Origin: Rodentibacter abscessus
Lineage (GTDB): Bacteria; Pseudomonadota; Gammaproteobacteria; Enterobacterales; Pasteurellaceae
Direction of reading: 5' to 3'
Length of the DNA: 64,000 nt
Assembly (NCBI RefSeq): GCF_047160095.1
Contig: NZ_AP038785.1
Location: 992,001 to 1,056,000, forward strand
Position 1 is the first letter of the stretch, and every line of letters begins with the position of its first letter. Position numbers and translations under genes: made by a program. Shown here in pieces: positions 44,011 to 53,583 of this stretch. Under the pieces are notes generated by a model. That model was not told where the DNA came from. It saw only the letters and a program-made list of their open reading frames with translations, and ran no database searches.

Positions 44011-44168
44011 AAAAAATCGGTATTATGTATCAGTCGCACAAAGAGAGTTTTATATTCAATATTTATTGAGGATAAGGTGCGTTGAAGCACCATTTCATCT
44101 ATTGGTGCGTTACGGCTTCGCCTCCCCCTACACTGATTTGTGCAAATGCAACATAATATAGGAAAAAT
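44011..44168. mobile_element. MITE-like element, subtype with GAGAGTTTTATATTC end
   Basis: Element 44018-44162: left end CGGTATTATGTATCAGTCGC, right end complement CCTATATTATGTTGCATTTG, and a GGTGCGTTACGGCTTCGCC core. An AAAAAT direct repeat flanks both sides (44012-44017 and 44163-44168). It lies between dapE and the YffB-like gene. Confidence 0.75.
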
Positions 44169-44177
44169 CACTGCATT

Positions 44178-44522
44178 TTATGCAAAAGCGGCTTGATATT
44201 CTTTTTCATTAAAACCGATCAATGCTTTGCCTTCTTGCAGAATAATCGGACGTTTGATTAAGGTCGGATTTTCTAAGAGTACCGAAAGTGCGGTCGATTT
44301 TGACAATGTTTTTTTGATTTCTTCGTCTAAATTTCGCCACGTTGTACTACGTTTATTAACCAAGTTTTCCCAACCGAATTGCGCTTCCGCTTGTTGTAAA
44401 AAAGTTTCTTCCAAACCATCAACACGATAATCGTGAAGTTTGTGTTCAATATTGTTATTCTCAAGCCATTTCAAGGCTTTTTTCACGGTGTCGCAGTTTT
44501 TAATGCCGTAAACGGTAATCAT
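44178..44522 (-). CDS. ArsC/Spx-family protein (YffB-like)
   Basis: 114 residues, thioredoxin fold. The N-terminal YGIKNCDTVKKALKWLE carries a single active Cys10 in the C-x-x-T-x-x-K pattern of YffB, not the C-x-x-C of Spx regulators. The GLEETFLQQ and IKRPIILQEGKALIGFNEKE segments are typical. YffB proteins are glutathione-dependent thiol oxidoreductases or unassigned. It stands between htpG and dapE, as in H. influenzae. Confidence 0.88.
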   Translation of the reverse strand: MITVYGIKNCDTVKKALKWLENNNIEHKLHDYRVDGLEETFLQQAEAQFGWENLVNKRSTTWRNLDEEIKKTLSKSTALSVLLENPTLIKRPIILQEGKALIGFNEKEYQAAFA

Positions 44523-44537
44523 AAAATCTCCTAAATA

Positions 44538-44569
44538 AAAATCCTCCGCCTTCTCAGACAGAGGATTTT
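44538..44569 (-). terminator. htpG terminator
   Basis: On the minus strand AAAATCCTC (44561-44569) pairs with GAGGATTTT (44538-44546), followed by T-rich sequence. It lies only 16 bases before the next start, so it may also attenuate the YffB-like gene. Confidence 0.75.
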
Positions 44570-44597
44570 AACCATAACATTAAATCATCGCAATGAA

Positions 44598-46478
44598 TTA
44601 GCCTAATAACTTGTTGATACGTTTAATAAAGGCAACAGGATTTTCTAAAGCTCCGCGTTCCGCAAGCATTGCCTGTTCAAGCAATAATTCGATCCAATCG
44701 GCAAATTGTGCTTCATCTGCAATATCCGCCGTTTTTTTCACTAAGTGATGTTCCGGGTTGAGTTCAAAAGTATATTTCACTTCCGGTACAGGCTGACCGG
44801 CTGCTGCGAAAAGTTTTGCCATTTGCGTGGTCATTTGATCATTATCGGTAGAAACCACTGCCGGTGTATCGGTTAAATTATGAGTTAAACGCACCTCTTT
44901 CACGCGATCACCCAGCAAGGTTTTTACACGTTCGATAAAGCTGCCAAAAGCCTCGTCTTGCTCTTTTTGAGCCTCGGATTCTTTATCTGCCAAATCTCCT
45001 AAGTCCAAATTCGCTTTTGTGATACTTTGTAAGGTTTTGCCGTCAAATTCGGTTAAATAGCTCAACATCCATTCATCAATACGGTCTGATAATAGCAGCA
45101 CCTCAATATCTTTTTTATTAAACAATTCCAAATGCGGGCTATTTTTCGCCGCTACATAACTATCGGCGGTAATGTAATAAATCGCTTTTTGCCCTTCTTT
45201 CATACGGGAAACATAATCTTCCAGAGATACGGTTTGCTCACTGCTGTCGTTGTGGGTTGAAGCAAAACGTAATAATTTAGCAACCGTTTCTTTGTTACCG
45301 AAATCTTCGGCCGGGCCTTCTTTTAGCACTAAACCGAACTCTTTCCAGAACTGTTGATATTTTTCCGCATCGTCTTTTGCCAATTTTTCGAGCATTTGTA
45401 ACGAACGTTTCGTTAATGCTTTGCGCAATGCCGCCGTTACTTTGTTATCTTGCAAAATTTCACGTGAGACATTTAACGGCAAATCATTGCTATCAATCAA
45501 TCCGCGCATAAAACGTAAATAATTCGGCATAAATTGTTCCGCATCATCCATAATAAAGACACGCTGAACATAAAGTTTTAAGCCGTGTTTATGATCGCGA
45601 TTGAATAAATCCCAAGGCGCTTTGCTCGGCACATAAAGCAGGCTGGTATATTCTTGATTGCCTTCCACTTTGTTGTGCGCCCATAATAACGGATCTGCAA
45701 AATCGTGGCTTAAATGTTTGTAAAATTCTTTGTATTCCTCATCGGAAATATCATTTTTACTACGTGTCCAAAGGGCTTCGGATTTATTAATTTTTTCCCA
45801 TTTTTCACCGCTTTCTTTCCCTTCTTCATCATATTCTTTTGTGAGCATCTCCACAGGAAGCCCGATATGATCGGAATATTTACCGATAATCTCACGTAAA
45901 CGCCATTCGTTTAAAAACTCTTTTTCATCTTCGCGTAAATGCAAAATTACATCGGTTCCGCGAGATTTTTTCTCAATATCCGCAACCGAGTAATCACCTT
46001 CCCCGACAGACTCCCAAATCACGGCGTTATCTGCGGCTTCTCCCGCTGCACGGGTTTTTACGGTAACTTTATCCGCCACAATAAAAGCGGAATAAAAACC
46101 GACACCGAATTGACCGATAAGCTGGCTATCTTTCGCTTGATCTTGTCCAAGTGCGGTCAAAAATTCTTTCGTTCCCGATTTTGCGATAGTCCCCAAGTGA
46201 TCAATCACTTGCTCGCGAGTCATACCGATACCGTTATCGCTGATGGTTATCGTCCCTTTTTCGCTATCAAAACTGATACGCACACGCAGTTCACCGTCAT
46301 TTTCATAAAGCGCCGGATTAGACAATGCTTTAAAACGAAGTTTATCCGCCGCATCGGAGGCGTTGGAGATCAGTTCGCGCAAGAAAATTTCTTTATTGGA
46401 ATATAAAGAATGAATCATTAATTGGAGAAGCTGTTTCACTTCAGACTGAAAGCCACGGGTTTCTTGATTTTTTGACAT
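44598..46478 (-). CDS. htpG: Hsp90 chaperone HtpG
   Basis: 626 residues. The GHKL ATPase domain is complete: ELISNASDAADKLRF (catalytic Glu/Asn), SDNGIGMTREQV and GQFGVGFYSAFIVAD. A middle domain with LNVSREILQDNK and a C-terminal dimerisation domain follow. It is the cytosolic ATP-dependent Hsp90 chaperone. AAAGGAAAAAC lies just before the start. No clear heat-shock promoter stands out. Confidence 0.96.
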   Translation of the reverse strand: MSKNQETRGFQSEVKQLLQLMIHSLYSNKEIFLRELISNASDAADKLRFKALSNPALYENDGELRVRISFDSEKGTITISDNGIGMTREQVIDHLGTIAKSGTKEFLTALGQDQAKDSQLIGQFGVGFYSAFIVADKVTVKTRAAGEAADNAVIWESVGEGDYSVADIEKKSRGTDVILHLREDEKEFLNEWRLREIIGKYSDHIGLPVEMLTKEYDEEGKESGEKWEKINKSEALWTRSKNDISDEEYKEFYKHLSHDFADPLLWAHNKVEGNQEYTSLLYVPSKAPWDLFNRDHKHGLKLYVQRVFIMDDAEQFMPNYLRFMRGLIDSNDLPLNVSREILQDNKVTAALRKALTKRSLQMLEKLAKDDAEKYQQFWKEFGLVLKEGPAEDFGNKETVAKLLRFASTHNDSSEQTVSLEDYVSRMKEGQKAIYYITADSYVAAKNSPHLELFNKKDIEVLLLSDRIDEWMLSYLTEFDGKTLQSITKANLDLGDLADKESEAQKEQDEAFGSFIERVKTLLGDRVKEVRLTHNLTDTPAVVSTDNDQMTTQMAKLFAAAGQPVPEVKYTFELNPEHHLVKKTADIADEAQFADWIELLLEQAMLAERGALENPVAFIKRINKLLG

Positions 46479-46612
46479 AGTTTTTCCTTTATAAAATGAA
46501 ATAAGTTAAAGTTGAACGCCACAAATATAAGAATAAAAACCGTATTTTCAAGGGGCAATTTCAATGTTCAAATTAATACGGGAGAAAAATTCAAAGTGCG
46601 GTTAAATTTCAT

Positions 46613-46746
46613 GAAATTTCGGTATTATGCAGCAGTTGCACAAAAAGAATTTTTGTGAAATCTGATATGATGTATCAGTTGCTACTCAAATTAAATATTG
46701 GAGATAAAATTCTCTTTTTGCGAATGATACATAATAATGTGAAATT
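46613..46746. mobile_element. MITE-like element without the core palindrome
   Basis: Element 46619-46740: left end CGGTATTATGCAGCAGTTGC, right end complement ATTATTATGTATCATTCGCA, and a third internal copy of the end (ATGATGTATCAGTTGC, 46668-46683). A GAAATT direct repeat flanks it (46613-46618 and 46741-46746). The interior is not the GTGCGTTACGG type. Confidence 0.7.
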
Positions 46747-46768
46747 CGACCGCACTTTTAGAGATAAG

Positions 46769-47560
46769 TTATACCTCCCCCGTATAGCCTAACTCTTTTG
46801 ATATCTCCAACGCCGTTTTTTTGATTTCATTGAGGAAAAAATCAATACCGATTTTTCTCAATTTATAAATCGACATAGAAACGGAAACAGCGTATTCCAC
46901 CTGATGAAAAGAATCAAATATCGGGCAAGCGATACAAACTACCCCCATTTCATTCTCCTCTTTATCCATTGCAAATTTATTTTGTCGAATATTTTCTAAT
47001 TCCACTTCCATTTCATCTAATTGCGTGATGGTATTTCTCGTCAGTTGTTGAATAATGTTTTGGTGGGTTTGCCAATAGTATGATAAATAGCCCTCTTTTT
47101 TAGGATAAGCCAAATAAAGTTTTCCCATTGCCGAACAATAAAGCGGTATGTGCTGGCCGATGTAAGCTCTTGTTTTAAGCATTCCGTGAGTAGGTTCTAA
47201 CTTATAAATCATAATGGCTTTATCGTCTTCTCTTTGAGAAAAATTAATGGTTTCGCCTAAAGTCAGATTAAGTTGCTCCAAATAAGGGGATACCACATTA
47301 ATAATATTCATTGAAGTCAATATTTTTTGCCCGATACTGAGACATTTTATACTTAACCGATAGCTTCCCGCCGTAGATGCAGGCTTTACATAGCCTTCAC
47401 TTTGTAGTCCCTGTAAAAGGCGGTGAACGGTACTTTTGTTCAAGCCTGAAATCTCGGCTAATTTCGCTAACGGGCAACCGTTAGGAAAATCACTTAGCAT
47501 ATCTAATAATCGGAGCCCTCTGATAAGACTTTGATTACCGCTTGATTTTTCTTCTGCCAT
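46769..47560 (-). CDS. yiaJ: IclR-family regulator of the yia operon
   Basis: 263 residues from the ATG at 47560 (AAAGGAAAAACT upstream); eight extra residues are possible. The N-terminal winged HTH is GCPLAKLAEISGLNKSTVHR with VHRLLQGLQSEGYV. The C-terminal ligand domain has YCSAMGKLYLAY and MGVVCIACPIFD. It is divergent from a diketogulonate operon, the same arrangement as YiaJ in E. coli, a repressor of that operon. The palindrome at 47589 overlies its own promoter region. Confidence 0.9.
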   Translation of the reverse strand: MAEEKSSGNQSLIRGLRLLDMLSDFPNGCPLAKLAEISGLNKSTVHRLLQGLQSEGYVKPASTAGSYRLSIKCLSIGQKILTSMNIINVVSPYLEQLNLTLGETINFSQREDDKAIMIYKLEPTHGMLKTRAYIGQHIPLYCSAMGKLYLAYPKKEGYLSYYWQTHQNIIQQLTRNTITQLDEMEVELENIRQNKFAMDKEENEMGVVCIACPIFDSFHQVEYAVSVSMSIYKLRKIGIDFFLNEIKKTALEISKELGYTGEV

Positions 47561-47588
47561 AGTTTTTCCTTTCTTATAAATCATTCTA

Positions 47589-47603
47589 TTTCATAATATG
47601 AAA
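47589..47603. promoter_or_regulatory. Palindromic operator, regulator side
   Basis: TTTCATAATATGAAA is a perfect palindrome with 7-base arms, 29 bases before the regulator start. The same pattern recurs at 47735. Confidence 0.6.
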
Positions 47604-47719
47604 TATTTTCTCATAAAAATGAGATATTAGTCACAAAAGTAAAAATTAATTTATATCATATTGATTTTAAATTAATTTTATCTTTTCTCTCAAATTGACT
47701 TAGCCTATAAACAACCGTA

Positions 47720-47749
47720 TATTATGAAACAGAGTTTTATAATATGGAA
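47720..47749. promoter_or_regulatory. Palindromic operator, operon side
   Basis: TATTATGAAA and TTTTATAATA form near-perfect arms (47720-47744). The right part, TTTTATAATATGGAA (47735-47749), is a close copy of the palindrome on the regulator side. It ends 13 bases before the yiaK start. Confidence 0.6.
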
Positions 47750-47762
47750 CAAGAGGTATTAG

Positions 47763-48761
47763 ATGAGAGTTTCTTACAACGATTTAAAAGATGAGTTCAA
47801 ACGGGTTTTACTTGCTCGTAATGTGCGTGAAGAGATTGCGGAAGAATGCGCTGCCGTATTTGCTGATACGACACAGGCTGGGGCGTATTCTCACGGCGTA
47901 AATCGCTTTCCACGTTTTATTCAGCAACTGGAAAACGGCGATATTGTGCCGGAAGCACAACCGACCAAAGTACTTTCCCTAGGTGCAATCGAGCAATGGG
48001 ACGCACATCAAGCTATCGGAAATTTAACAGCGAAGAAAATGATGGATCGTGCGATGGAACTCGCCTCTCAAAATGGGATCGGTGTCGTGGCATTACGCAA
48101 TGCCAATCACTGGATGCGTGGCGGCTCTTACGGTTGGCAAGCTGCGGAAAAAGGTTATATCGGTATTTGTTGGACAAATGCCCTTGCGGTTATGCCGCCT
48201 TGGGGTGCGAAAGAATGCCGTATCGGCACAAACCCGTTAATTATCGCTGTGCCGACTAATCCGATCACTATGGTAGATATGTCTTGCTCAATGTATTCCT
48301 ACGGCATGTTGGAAGTACACCGTCTGCAAGGTCGCCAAACTTTTGTCGATGCCGGTTTTGATGACGAAGGAAAGCCAACCCGCGATCCGGCAACCGTAGA
48401 AAGAAACCGCCGTTTAATGCCAATGGGTTTCTGGAAAGGTTCCGGCTTGTCGATTGTATTAGATATGATTGCCACACTCCTTTCTAACGGTGAATCTACC
48501 GTTGCCGTTACGGAGGACAAAGATGATGAATACTGCGTTTCTCAAGTATTCATTGCCATTGAAGTTGATCGTTTAATTGATGGCAAAACCAAAGATGAAA
48601 AACTCAATCGCATTATGGAGTATGTGAAAACGGCAGAGCGTGCCGATCCCAATATAGAAGTGCGTTTACCGGGTCATGAATTTACTCAAATTCTTGCCGA
48701 TAACAAAGCTAATGGCATTCCGGTGGATGATACCGTTTGGGCAAAACTCAAATCACTTTAA
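47763..48761 (+). CDS. yiaK: 2,3-diketo-L-gulonate reductase
   Basis: 332 residues, LDH2/malate-dehydrogenase-like family, NAD(P)H-dependent. It reduces 2,3-diketo-L-gulonate to 3-keto-L-gulonate. Visible features are the QAGAYSHGVNRFPRFIQQLE opening with the catalytic His, ALRNANHWMRGGSYGWQAAE, GTNPLIIAVPT and the MPMGFWKGSGLSIVLDM segment. It is the first gene of the operon, with AAGAGGTATT before the start. Confidence 0.93.
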   Translation: MRVSYNDLKDEFKRVLLARNVREEIAEECAAVFADTTQAGAYSHGVNRFPRFIQQLENGDIVPEAQPTKVLSLGAIEQWDAHQAIGNLTAKKMMDRAMELASQNGIGVVALRNANHWMRGGSYGWQAAEKGYIGICWTNALAVMPPWGAKECRIGTNPLIIAVPTNPITMVDMSCSMYSYGMLEVHRLQGRQTFVDAGFDDEGKPTRDPATVERNRRLMPMGFWKGSGLSIVLDMIATLLSNGESTVAVTEDKDDEYCVSQVFIAIEVDRLIDGKTKDEKLNRIMEYVKTAERADPNIEVRLPGHEFTQILADNKANGIPVDDTVWAKLKSL

Positions 48762-48800
48762 AGTGCGGTCTTTTTTCTAAAAGTTTTTTAGGAGGGGCTT

Positions 48801-49271
48801 ATGATTTTCGGTCATATTTCTCATATCGTAGCAAATCGCTACCCAAAAACGATTTTCGCCGCTTTGGATTATCTGAAGCGGATGGATTTTAACCGAATGG
48901 AAGCAGGTCGTTATCCGTTCAAAGGTAAATCCTACGTGCAGGTTCTTAATCTAGAAACACTTCCCGAAGAGGTATCGCTCCCCGAAGTACATCGTCAATA
49001 TATCGATGTGCAATATTGGCATTCAGGGACAGAAAGAATGGCGGTTGCAACGGATTTAGGTCATCATCAAATTGCCGAGCCTTATGATGTAACACGGGAT
49101 ATTCTATTTTATAAGGCTGTCGAGAATGAGCAAGAACTGATATGCCATGCAGGTAATTTTGCCATATTTTTTCCGGAAGATGCACATCGTAGTGCCTGTA
49201 AGCAAAATGAAATTTCCGCTATTCGCAAAGTGGTTGTCAAGGTGGCACTTGATGACTTGGAGGAGGAATGA
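48801..49271 (+). CDS. yiaL: YhcH/YjgK/YiaL-family protein
   Basis: 156 residues, a small cupin-like fold related to EbgC. The signature PEVHRQYIDVQYW and the AIFFPEDAHRSACKQNE/IRKVVVKVAL region, with metal-binding His and Glu, are present. Its role is probably anomer or sugar-acid isomerisation, as proposed for YhcH, but that is not established. It overlaps the next gene by 4 bases (ATGA), and AGGAGGGG lies before the start. Confidence 0.9.
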   Translation: MIFGHISHIVANRYPKTIFAALDYLKRMDFNRMEAGRYPFKGKSYVQVLNLETLPEEVSLPEVHRQYIDVQYWHSGTERMAVATDLGHHQIAEPYDVTRDILFYKAVENEQELICHAGNFAIFFPEDAHRSACKQNEISAIRKVVVKVALDDLEEE

Positions 49272-49753
49272 TGAAAGGTTTTGCTCAATTTGTTGGAAAA
49301 ATACTGGAAATGCTGGTCGTTTTAATTTTATCCGTGATGGCGATTTTGGTTTTTCTGAATGTCGTGTTGCGATATGGATTTAACAGCAGCATTAATGTAA
49401 CGGAAGAAGTTTCCCGTTATATGTTCGTATGGCTCACTTTTTTAGCAGCAGTATTGGCATTCGGTGATAACCAACACGTCAATGTCACCATTTTAACGAA
49501 TAAGATATCTCAAAATGGGCGCAATTTATTAGGTATTTTTACAGATAGCTTAATGCTCTATTGCTGCTATTTAATCACTGACGGTAGCTGGATTCAGTAC
49601 CAATTAAACCTTATCAATTTTGCCCCGATTTCAGGTTTACCTCAGGGCATTACCTACTTTGCCGGTGTCATTGCAGGTAGCTTAATCGGCATATTATTAA
49701 TCGCTCGTGTTGTATCAAGAATCACCCTTATAACAAAAGGAGAGAAAGCATGA
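49268..49753 (+). CDS. yiaM: TRAP transporter small permease
   Basis: 161 residues with four membrane helices, the DctQ-type subunit. VTEEVSRYMFVWLTFLAAVL is the usual conserved motif. It pairs with the large permease and the binding protein for Na-driven uptake of a sugar acid. It overlaps yiaL and yiaN by 4 bases each. Confidence 0.92.
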   Translation: MMKGFAQFVGKILEMLVVLILSVMAILVFLNVVLRYGFNSSINVTEEVSRYMFVWLTFLAAVLAFGDNQHVNVTILTNKISQNGRNLLGIFTDSLMLYCCYLITDGSWIQYQLNLINFAPISGLPQGITYFAGVIAGSLIGILLIARVVSRITLITKGEKA

Positions 49754-51027
49754 TCGTTGTTATTTTCCTCTCTGTCCTACTTGGTGCCATTATCTTGGGT
49801 ATTCCGGTGGCATTTTCACTGTTAATTTGCGGTATTGCATTAATGCTGCAACTTGACTTATTTGACTCTCAGATTTTAGCGCAACACTTAATTAGCGGTG
49901 CCGATAGCTTTTCATTGATGGCGATTCCTTTCTTTATTCTTGCCGGTGAAATTATGAATGAAGGCGGATTGTCAAAACGTATTATCGACTTACCGATGAA
50001 ATTGGTAGGACATAAACGCGGCGGTTTAGGCTTTGTTGCGATTATCGCCGCAATGATTATGGCAAGCCTTTCAGGATCAGCGGTTGCCGATACGGCGGCG
50101 GTGGCGGCGATGTTATTACCGATGATGAAAACCACAGGTTATCCCGTTGATAAATCCGCCGGTTTAATTGGAACGGCGGGTATTATCGCCCCGATTATTC
50201 CTCCCTCTATTCCCTTTATCGTATTTGGCGTAGCAAGCGGTGTCTCTATAACAAAACTTTTCTTAGCCGGTATTTTTCCCGGTTTGATGATGGGGATTGC
50301 ATTAGCTTCGCTTTGGTGGTGGCAAGCAAAACGCTTAAATTTAATGACATTCTCAAAAGCAACCAAAGAAGAATTGTGTGTTTCTTTTAAAAATAGCATT
50401 TGGGCATTACTGCTGCCGGTCATTATCATCGGGGGATTCCGTTCCGGAATATTTACTCCAACGGAAGCCGGCGTTGTTGCGGCATTTTATGCCTTGATTA
50501 TTTCGTTGTTTGTTTATCGTGAGCTCAAAATTAAAGACTTATACAAAGTGATCCTTGCCGCAGGCAAAACAACGGCAGTCGTGATGTTTTTAGTAGCAGC
50601 GGCTAATGTAACCGGTTGGTTGATTACCATTGCGGAATTACCGCAAATGATGACGGAATTTTTAGAGCCGTTAATTGACAATCAAACCTTATTGTTAGCG
50701 GTGATTATGATTTCGGTGTTTATTATCGGTATGGTGATGGATTTAACGCCAACCGTGCTAATCCTTACTCCGGTATTAATGCCGTTAATTGAAGAAGCCG
50801 GAATCGATCCTGTTTATTTCGGTGTGTTATTCATCCTAAACACCTCAATCGGTTTAATTACGCCACCGGTGGGGAATGTATTAAATGTGATTACCGGTGT
50901 TTCAAAACTCCCCTTTGATCAGGCGGCAAAAGGCATTCTTCCTTATATGGGTATGATGCTTACCCTACTCGGTTTGTTCATCCTCTTTCCATCATTAATT
51001 TTAGTTCCACTTCAGTGGATGTTGTAA
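49750..51027 (+). CDS. yiaN: TRAP transporter large permease
   Basis: 425 residues, DctM type, with about twelve spans. The conserved segments are ALIFFDSQ-like start, SLMAIPFFILAGEIMNEGG, SLSGSAVADTAAVAAM, GIIAPIIPPSIPFIVFG and TPPVGNVLNVITGVSK. It forms the translocation channel of the tripartite carrier. Confidence 0.94.
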   Translation: MIVVIFLSVLLGAIILGIPVAFSLLICGIALMLQLDLFDSQILAQHLISGADSFSLMAIPFFILAGEIMNEGGLSKRIIDLPMKLVGHKRGGLGFVAIIAAMIMASLSGSAVADTAAVAAMLLPMMKTTGYPVDKSAGLIGTAGIIAPIIPPSIPFIVFGVASGVSITKLFLAGIFPGLMMGIALASLWWWQAKRLNLMTFSKATKEELCVSFKNSIWALLLPVIIIGGFRSGIFTPTEAGVVAAFYALIISLFVYRELKIKDLYKVILAAGKTTAVVMFLVAAANVTGWLITIAELPQMMTEFLEPLIDNQTLLLAVIMISVFIIGMVMDLTPTVLILTPVLMPLIEEAGIDPVYFGVLFILNTSIGLITPPVGNVLNVITGVSKLPFDQAAKGILPYMGMMLTLLGLFILFPSLILVPLQWML

Positions 51028-51068
51028 AGATCACTTATTTTTAATAACGCTTAATTCAGGAGCACATT

Positions 51069-52058
51069 ATGAAATGTTTTAAAATGAAATGCTTAACCGC
51101 TTTAATTGCCGGTATGACAATGTTTAGTATCTCTACCGCTTCAGCGGAAATCAATCTACGATTTGGCTATGAAGCGCCTCGTAGTGATACTCAACATATC
51201 GCCGCCAAAAAATTTAATGAATTATTGGCAGACAAAACAAAAGGTGAAGTAAAACTAAAACTCTTCCCTGATAGTACGCTAGGCAATGCACAAACAATGA
51301 TTGCCGGTGTTCGTGGTGGTACGATTGATCTCGAAATGTCTGGCTCACCTAACTTCACCGGATTGGTTCAAGAACTCAATGTAATTGACATTCCGTTTAT
51401 TTTTAAAGATCGTGAACACGTTTATAAAGTATTAGACGGCGAAATCGGACAAGGCTTACTAAAATCGTTGGAAGAAAAAGGGCTTAAAGGATTAGCTTTT
51501 TGGGATGTGGGATTCCGTGCTTTCTCTAACTCTAAACACACGATGACAAAACCGGAAGATGTGAAAGGGCTAAAGGTTCGTACCAATCAAAATCCAATGT
51601 ATATCGAAGCCTTCTCTCTTTTAGGGGCGAACCCGGTTCCAATGCCATTGGCAGAGCTTTACACCGCATTAGAAACACGGGCAGTTGATGCACAAGAACA
51701 TCCGATTGGTATCTTTTGGTCTTCAAAATTATACGAAGTACAAAAATATCTCACGCTAAGCAATCACGGCTATACCCCGTTAATTGTTGTGATGAATAAA
51801 ACAAAATTTGATTCGCTTTCCCCTACACTTCAGCAAGCTATTTTAGATGCAGCCAAAGAAGCCGGGAAATTTCAACGGGATCTCAACGTGAAAAACGAGC
51901 AAGAAATAATTACCAAGTTACGTAAAGAAGGCGTCGAAGTAATGGAAGCCATTGATTCTGAGCCATTTAAGGCGATTATCGAAGAAAAAGTACGCAAATC
52001 TTACATCGAAAAACATGGCGATACATTAGTCCGTAAAATTGATGAATTAGCCAAATAA
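51069..52058 (+). CDS. yiaO: TRAP transporter substrate-binding protein
   Basis: 329 residues. The signal peptide ends near Ala27 (STASA). The DctP fold shows the specificity Arg in GLKVRTNQNPMYIEAF and the KHTMTKPEDVKGLK motif. In E. coli YiaO binds 2,3-diketo-L-gulonate. It lies 41 bases behind the large permease, with CAGGAGCAC upstream. Confidence 0.93.
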   Translation: MKCFKMKCLTALIAGMTMFSISTASAEINLRFGYEAPRSDTQHIAAKKFNELLADKTKGEVKLKLFPDSTLGNAQTMIAGVRGGTIDLEMSGSPNFTGLVQELNVIDIPFIFKDREHVYKVLDGEIGQGLLKSLEEKGLKGLAFWDVGFRAFSNSKHTMTKPEDVKGLKVRTNQNPMYIEAFSLLGANPVPMPLAELYTALETRAVDAQEHPIGIFWSSKLYEVQKYLTLSNHGYTPLIVVMNKTKFDSLSPTLQQAILDAAKEAGKFQRDLNVKNEQEIITKLRKEGVEVMEAIDSEPFKAIIEEKVRKSYIEKHGDTLVRKIDELAK

Positions 52059-52109
52059 TATCGTAGCGGTCAACTGTGGTTGACTGCTTTCATTTTCATT
52101 CGAGGTTTT

Positions 52110-53570
52110 ATGAATTATTACTTAGGCATTGATTGCGGTGGAACATTTATCAAAGCCGCATTATTTGATAATACCGGAAAATTGTATGGTATAGCCCGCC
52201 AAAATGTTCCCGTTATTAGTGAGCAATCCGGCTATGCCGAGCGGGATCCGGAAATGTTATGGCAAACCACTGCACAGGTAGTACGAGAAGCTATTGCGAA
52301 AAGTAATATTGCGTCAAAACACATCAAAGCGGTTGGAATTTCCGCACAAGGAAAAGGTGCGTTTTTTTTAGATAAACAAAACCGCCCTTTAGGACGGGCT
52401 ATTTTATCTTCCGATCAACGTGCACTCGAAATCGTCAAAAAATGGCAGGCAGAGCATATTCCTGAACAACTTTATCCGATTACCCGACAAACCTTATGGA
52501 CAGGGCATCCTGTGTCAATTCTCCGTTGGGTGAAAGAAAATGAGCCTCAACGCTATGATCGAATCGGTTCGGTTTTAATGTCTCACGACTACTTACGATT
52601 TTGTCTAACCGGACAGCTATTTTGTGAAGAAACCAATATCTCAGAATCAAATATCTACAACATTGAAACTGAAAAATATGATATTCATCTTGCAGAATTA
52701 CTTGGAATAGCAGAAGTTTTCGATAAATTTCCACCGATAATAAAATCCGGAGAAATTGCGGGCTATATCACCAAACAAGCGGCGGAAATCACCGGATTAA
52801 CCGAAGGAACTGCCGTTGTCGGCGGCTTATTTGATGTAGTTTCGACCGCACTTTGCGCTAATTTGGATGACGAAAAAAAATTGAATGTCGTACTTGGAAC
52901 TTGGTCTGTGGTAAGCGGTATTACCGATCGTATTGATTCAAACCAATCAATCCCTTTTGTTTATGGTCGTTATGTCGAAAAAAACAAATTTATCGTTCAC
53001 GAGGCCAGCCCTACTTCATCAGGCAATTTAGAATGGTTTTTAAATCGCTTTAAACATTTGGATTATGAGACGATTAATCAAGGTATTGATACTTTAGAAC
53101 CTGCCAAAAGTTCTGTCTTGTTTGTTCCTTTTCTTTATGGCTCTAATGCCGGATTGGGTATGCAAGCGGGCTTTTACGGCTTGCAATCTTATCATACGGA
53201 AATCCATCTACTGCAAGCGGTTTATGAGGGCGTACTCTTCAGCCTTATGTATCATTTAGAGAAAATGAAACATCGTTTCCCCAATGCAAATATACTTAGA
53301 GTTACCGGCGGGCCAACCAAATCTAACGTATGGATGCAAATGCTGACAGATTTAACCGGTATGAAATTAGAAATTCCGGCGGTAGAAGAAACGGGGTGTT
53401 TAGGCGCAGCATTAGTTGCAATGGAGGCAATAGAAAAAAGTATAGATAAAAATACGATTTTAAATTCAGGTATGCGTACTATTATTCCTAATGAAAATAA
53501 TTTCAATGCTTACCAAGAAAAATATCAACGCTATTTAAAATTTATTCAAGCCCTAAAAACTTTGATTTAG
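52110..53570 (+). CDS. lyxK: FGGY-family kinase (L-xylulose/3-keto-L-gulonate kinase)
   Basis: 486 residues from the ATG at 52110 (CGAGG upstream); a longer frame adds ten residues. FGGY sugar kinase with LGIDCGGTFIKAALFD (phosphate loop), GISAQGKGAFFLDKQ, and the C-terminal RVTGGPTKSNVWMQMLTDL. It would phosphorylate the 3-keto-L-gulonate made by YiaK. In E. coli and H. influenzae the decarboxylase and epimerase genes (sgbH, sgbU, sgbE) follow; here the operon ends at a terminator. Confidence 0.92.
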   Translation: MNYYLGIDCGGTFIKAALFDNTGKLYGIARQNVPVISEQSGYAERDPEMLWQTTAQVVREAIAKSNIASKHIKAVGISAQGKGAFFLDKQNRPLGRAILSSDQRALEIVKKWQAEHIPEQLYPITRQTLWTGHPVSILRWVKENEPQRYDRIGSVLMSHDYLRFCLTGQLFCEETNISESNIYNIETEKYDIHLAELLGIAEVFDKFPPIIKSGEIAGYITKQAAEITGLTEGTAVVGGLFDVVSTALCANLDDEKKLNVVLGTWSVVSGITDRIDSNQSIPFVYGRYVEKNKFIVHEASPTSSGNLEWFLNRFKHLDYETINQGIDTLEPAKSSVLFVPFLYGSNAGLGMQAGFYGLQSYHTEIHLLQAVYEGVLFSLMYHLEKMKHRFPNANILRVTGGPTKSNVWMQMLTDLTGMKLEIPAVEETGCLGAALVAMEAIEKSIDKNTILNSGMRTIIPNENNFNAYQEKYQRYLKFIQALKTLI

Positions 53571-53583
53571 GATTTCAGCTGAA

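Noticed and set aside
45939..46406. 155-codon open frame antisense to htpG
   Set aside because: A shadow of the conserved Hsp90 ATPase domain, with no start signal.
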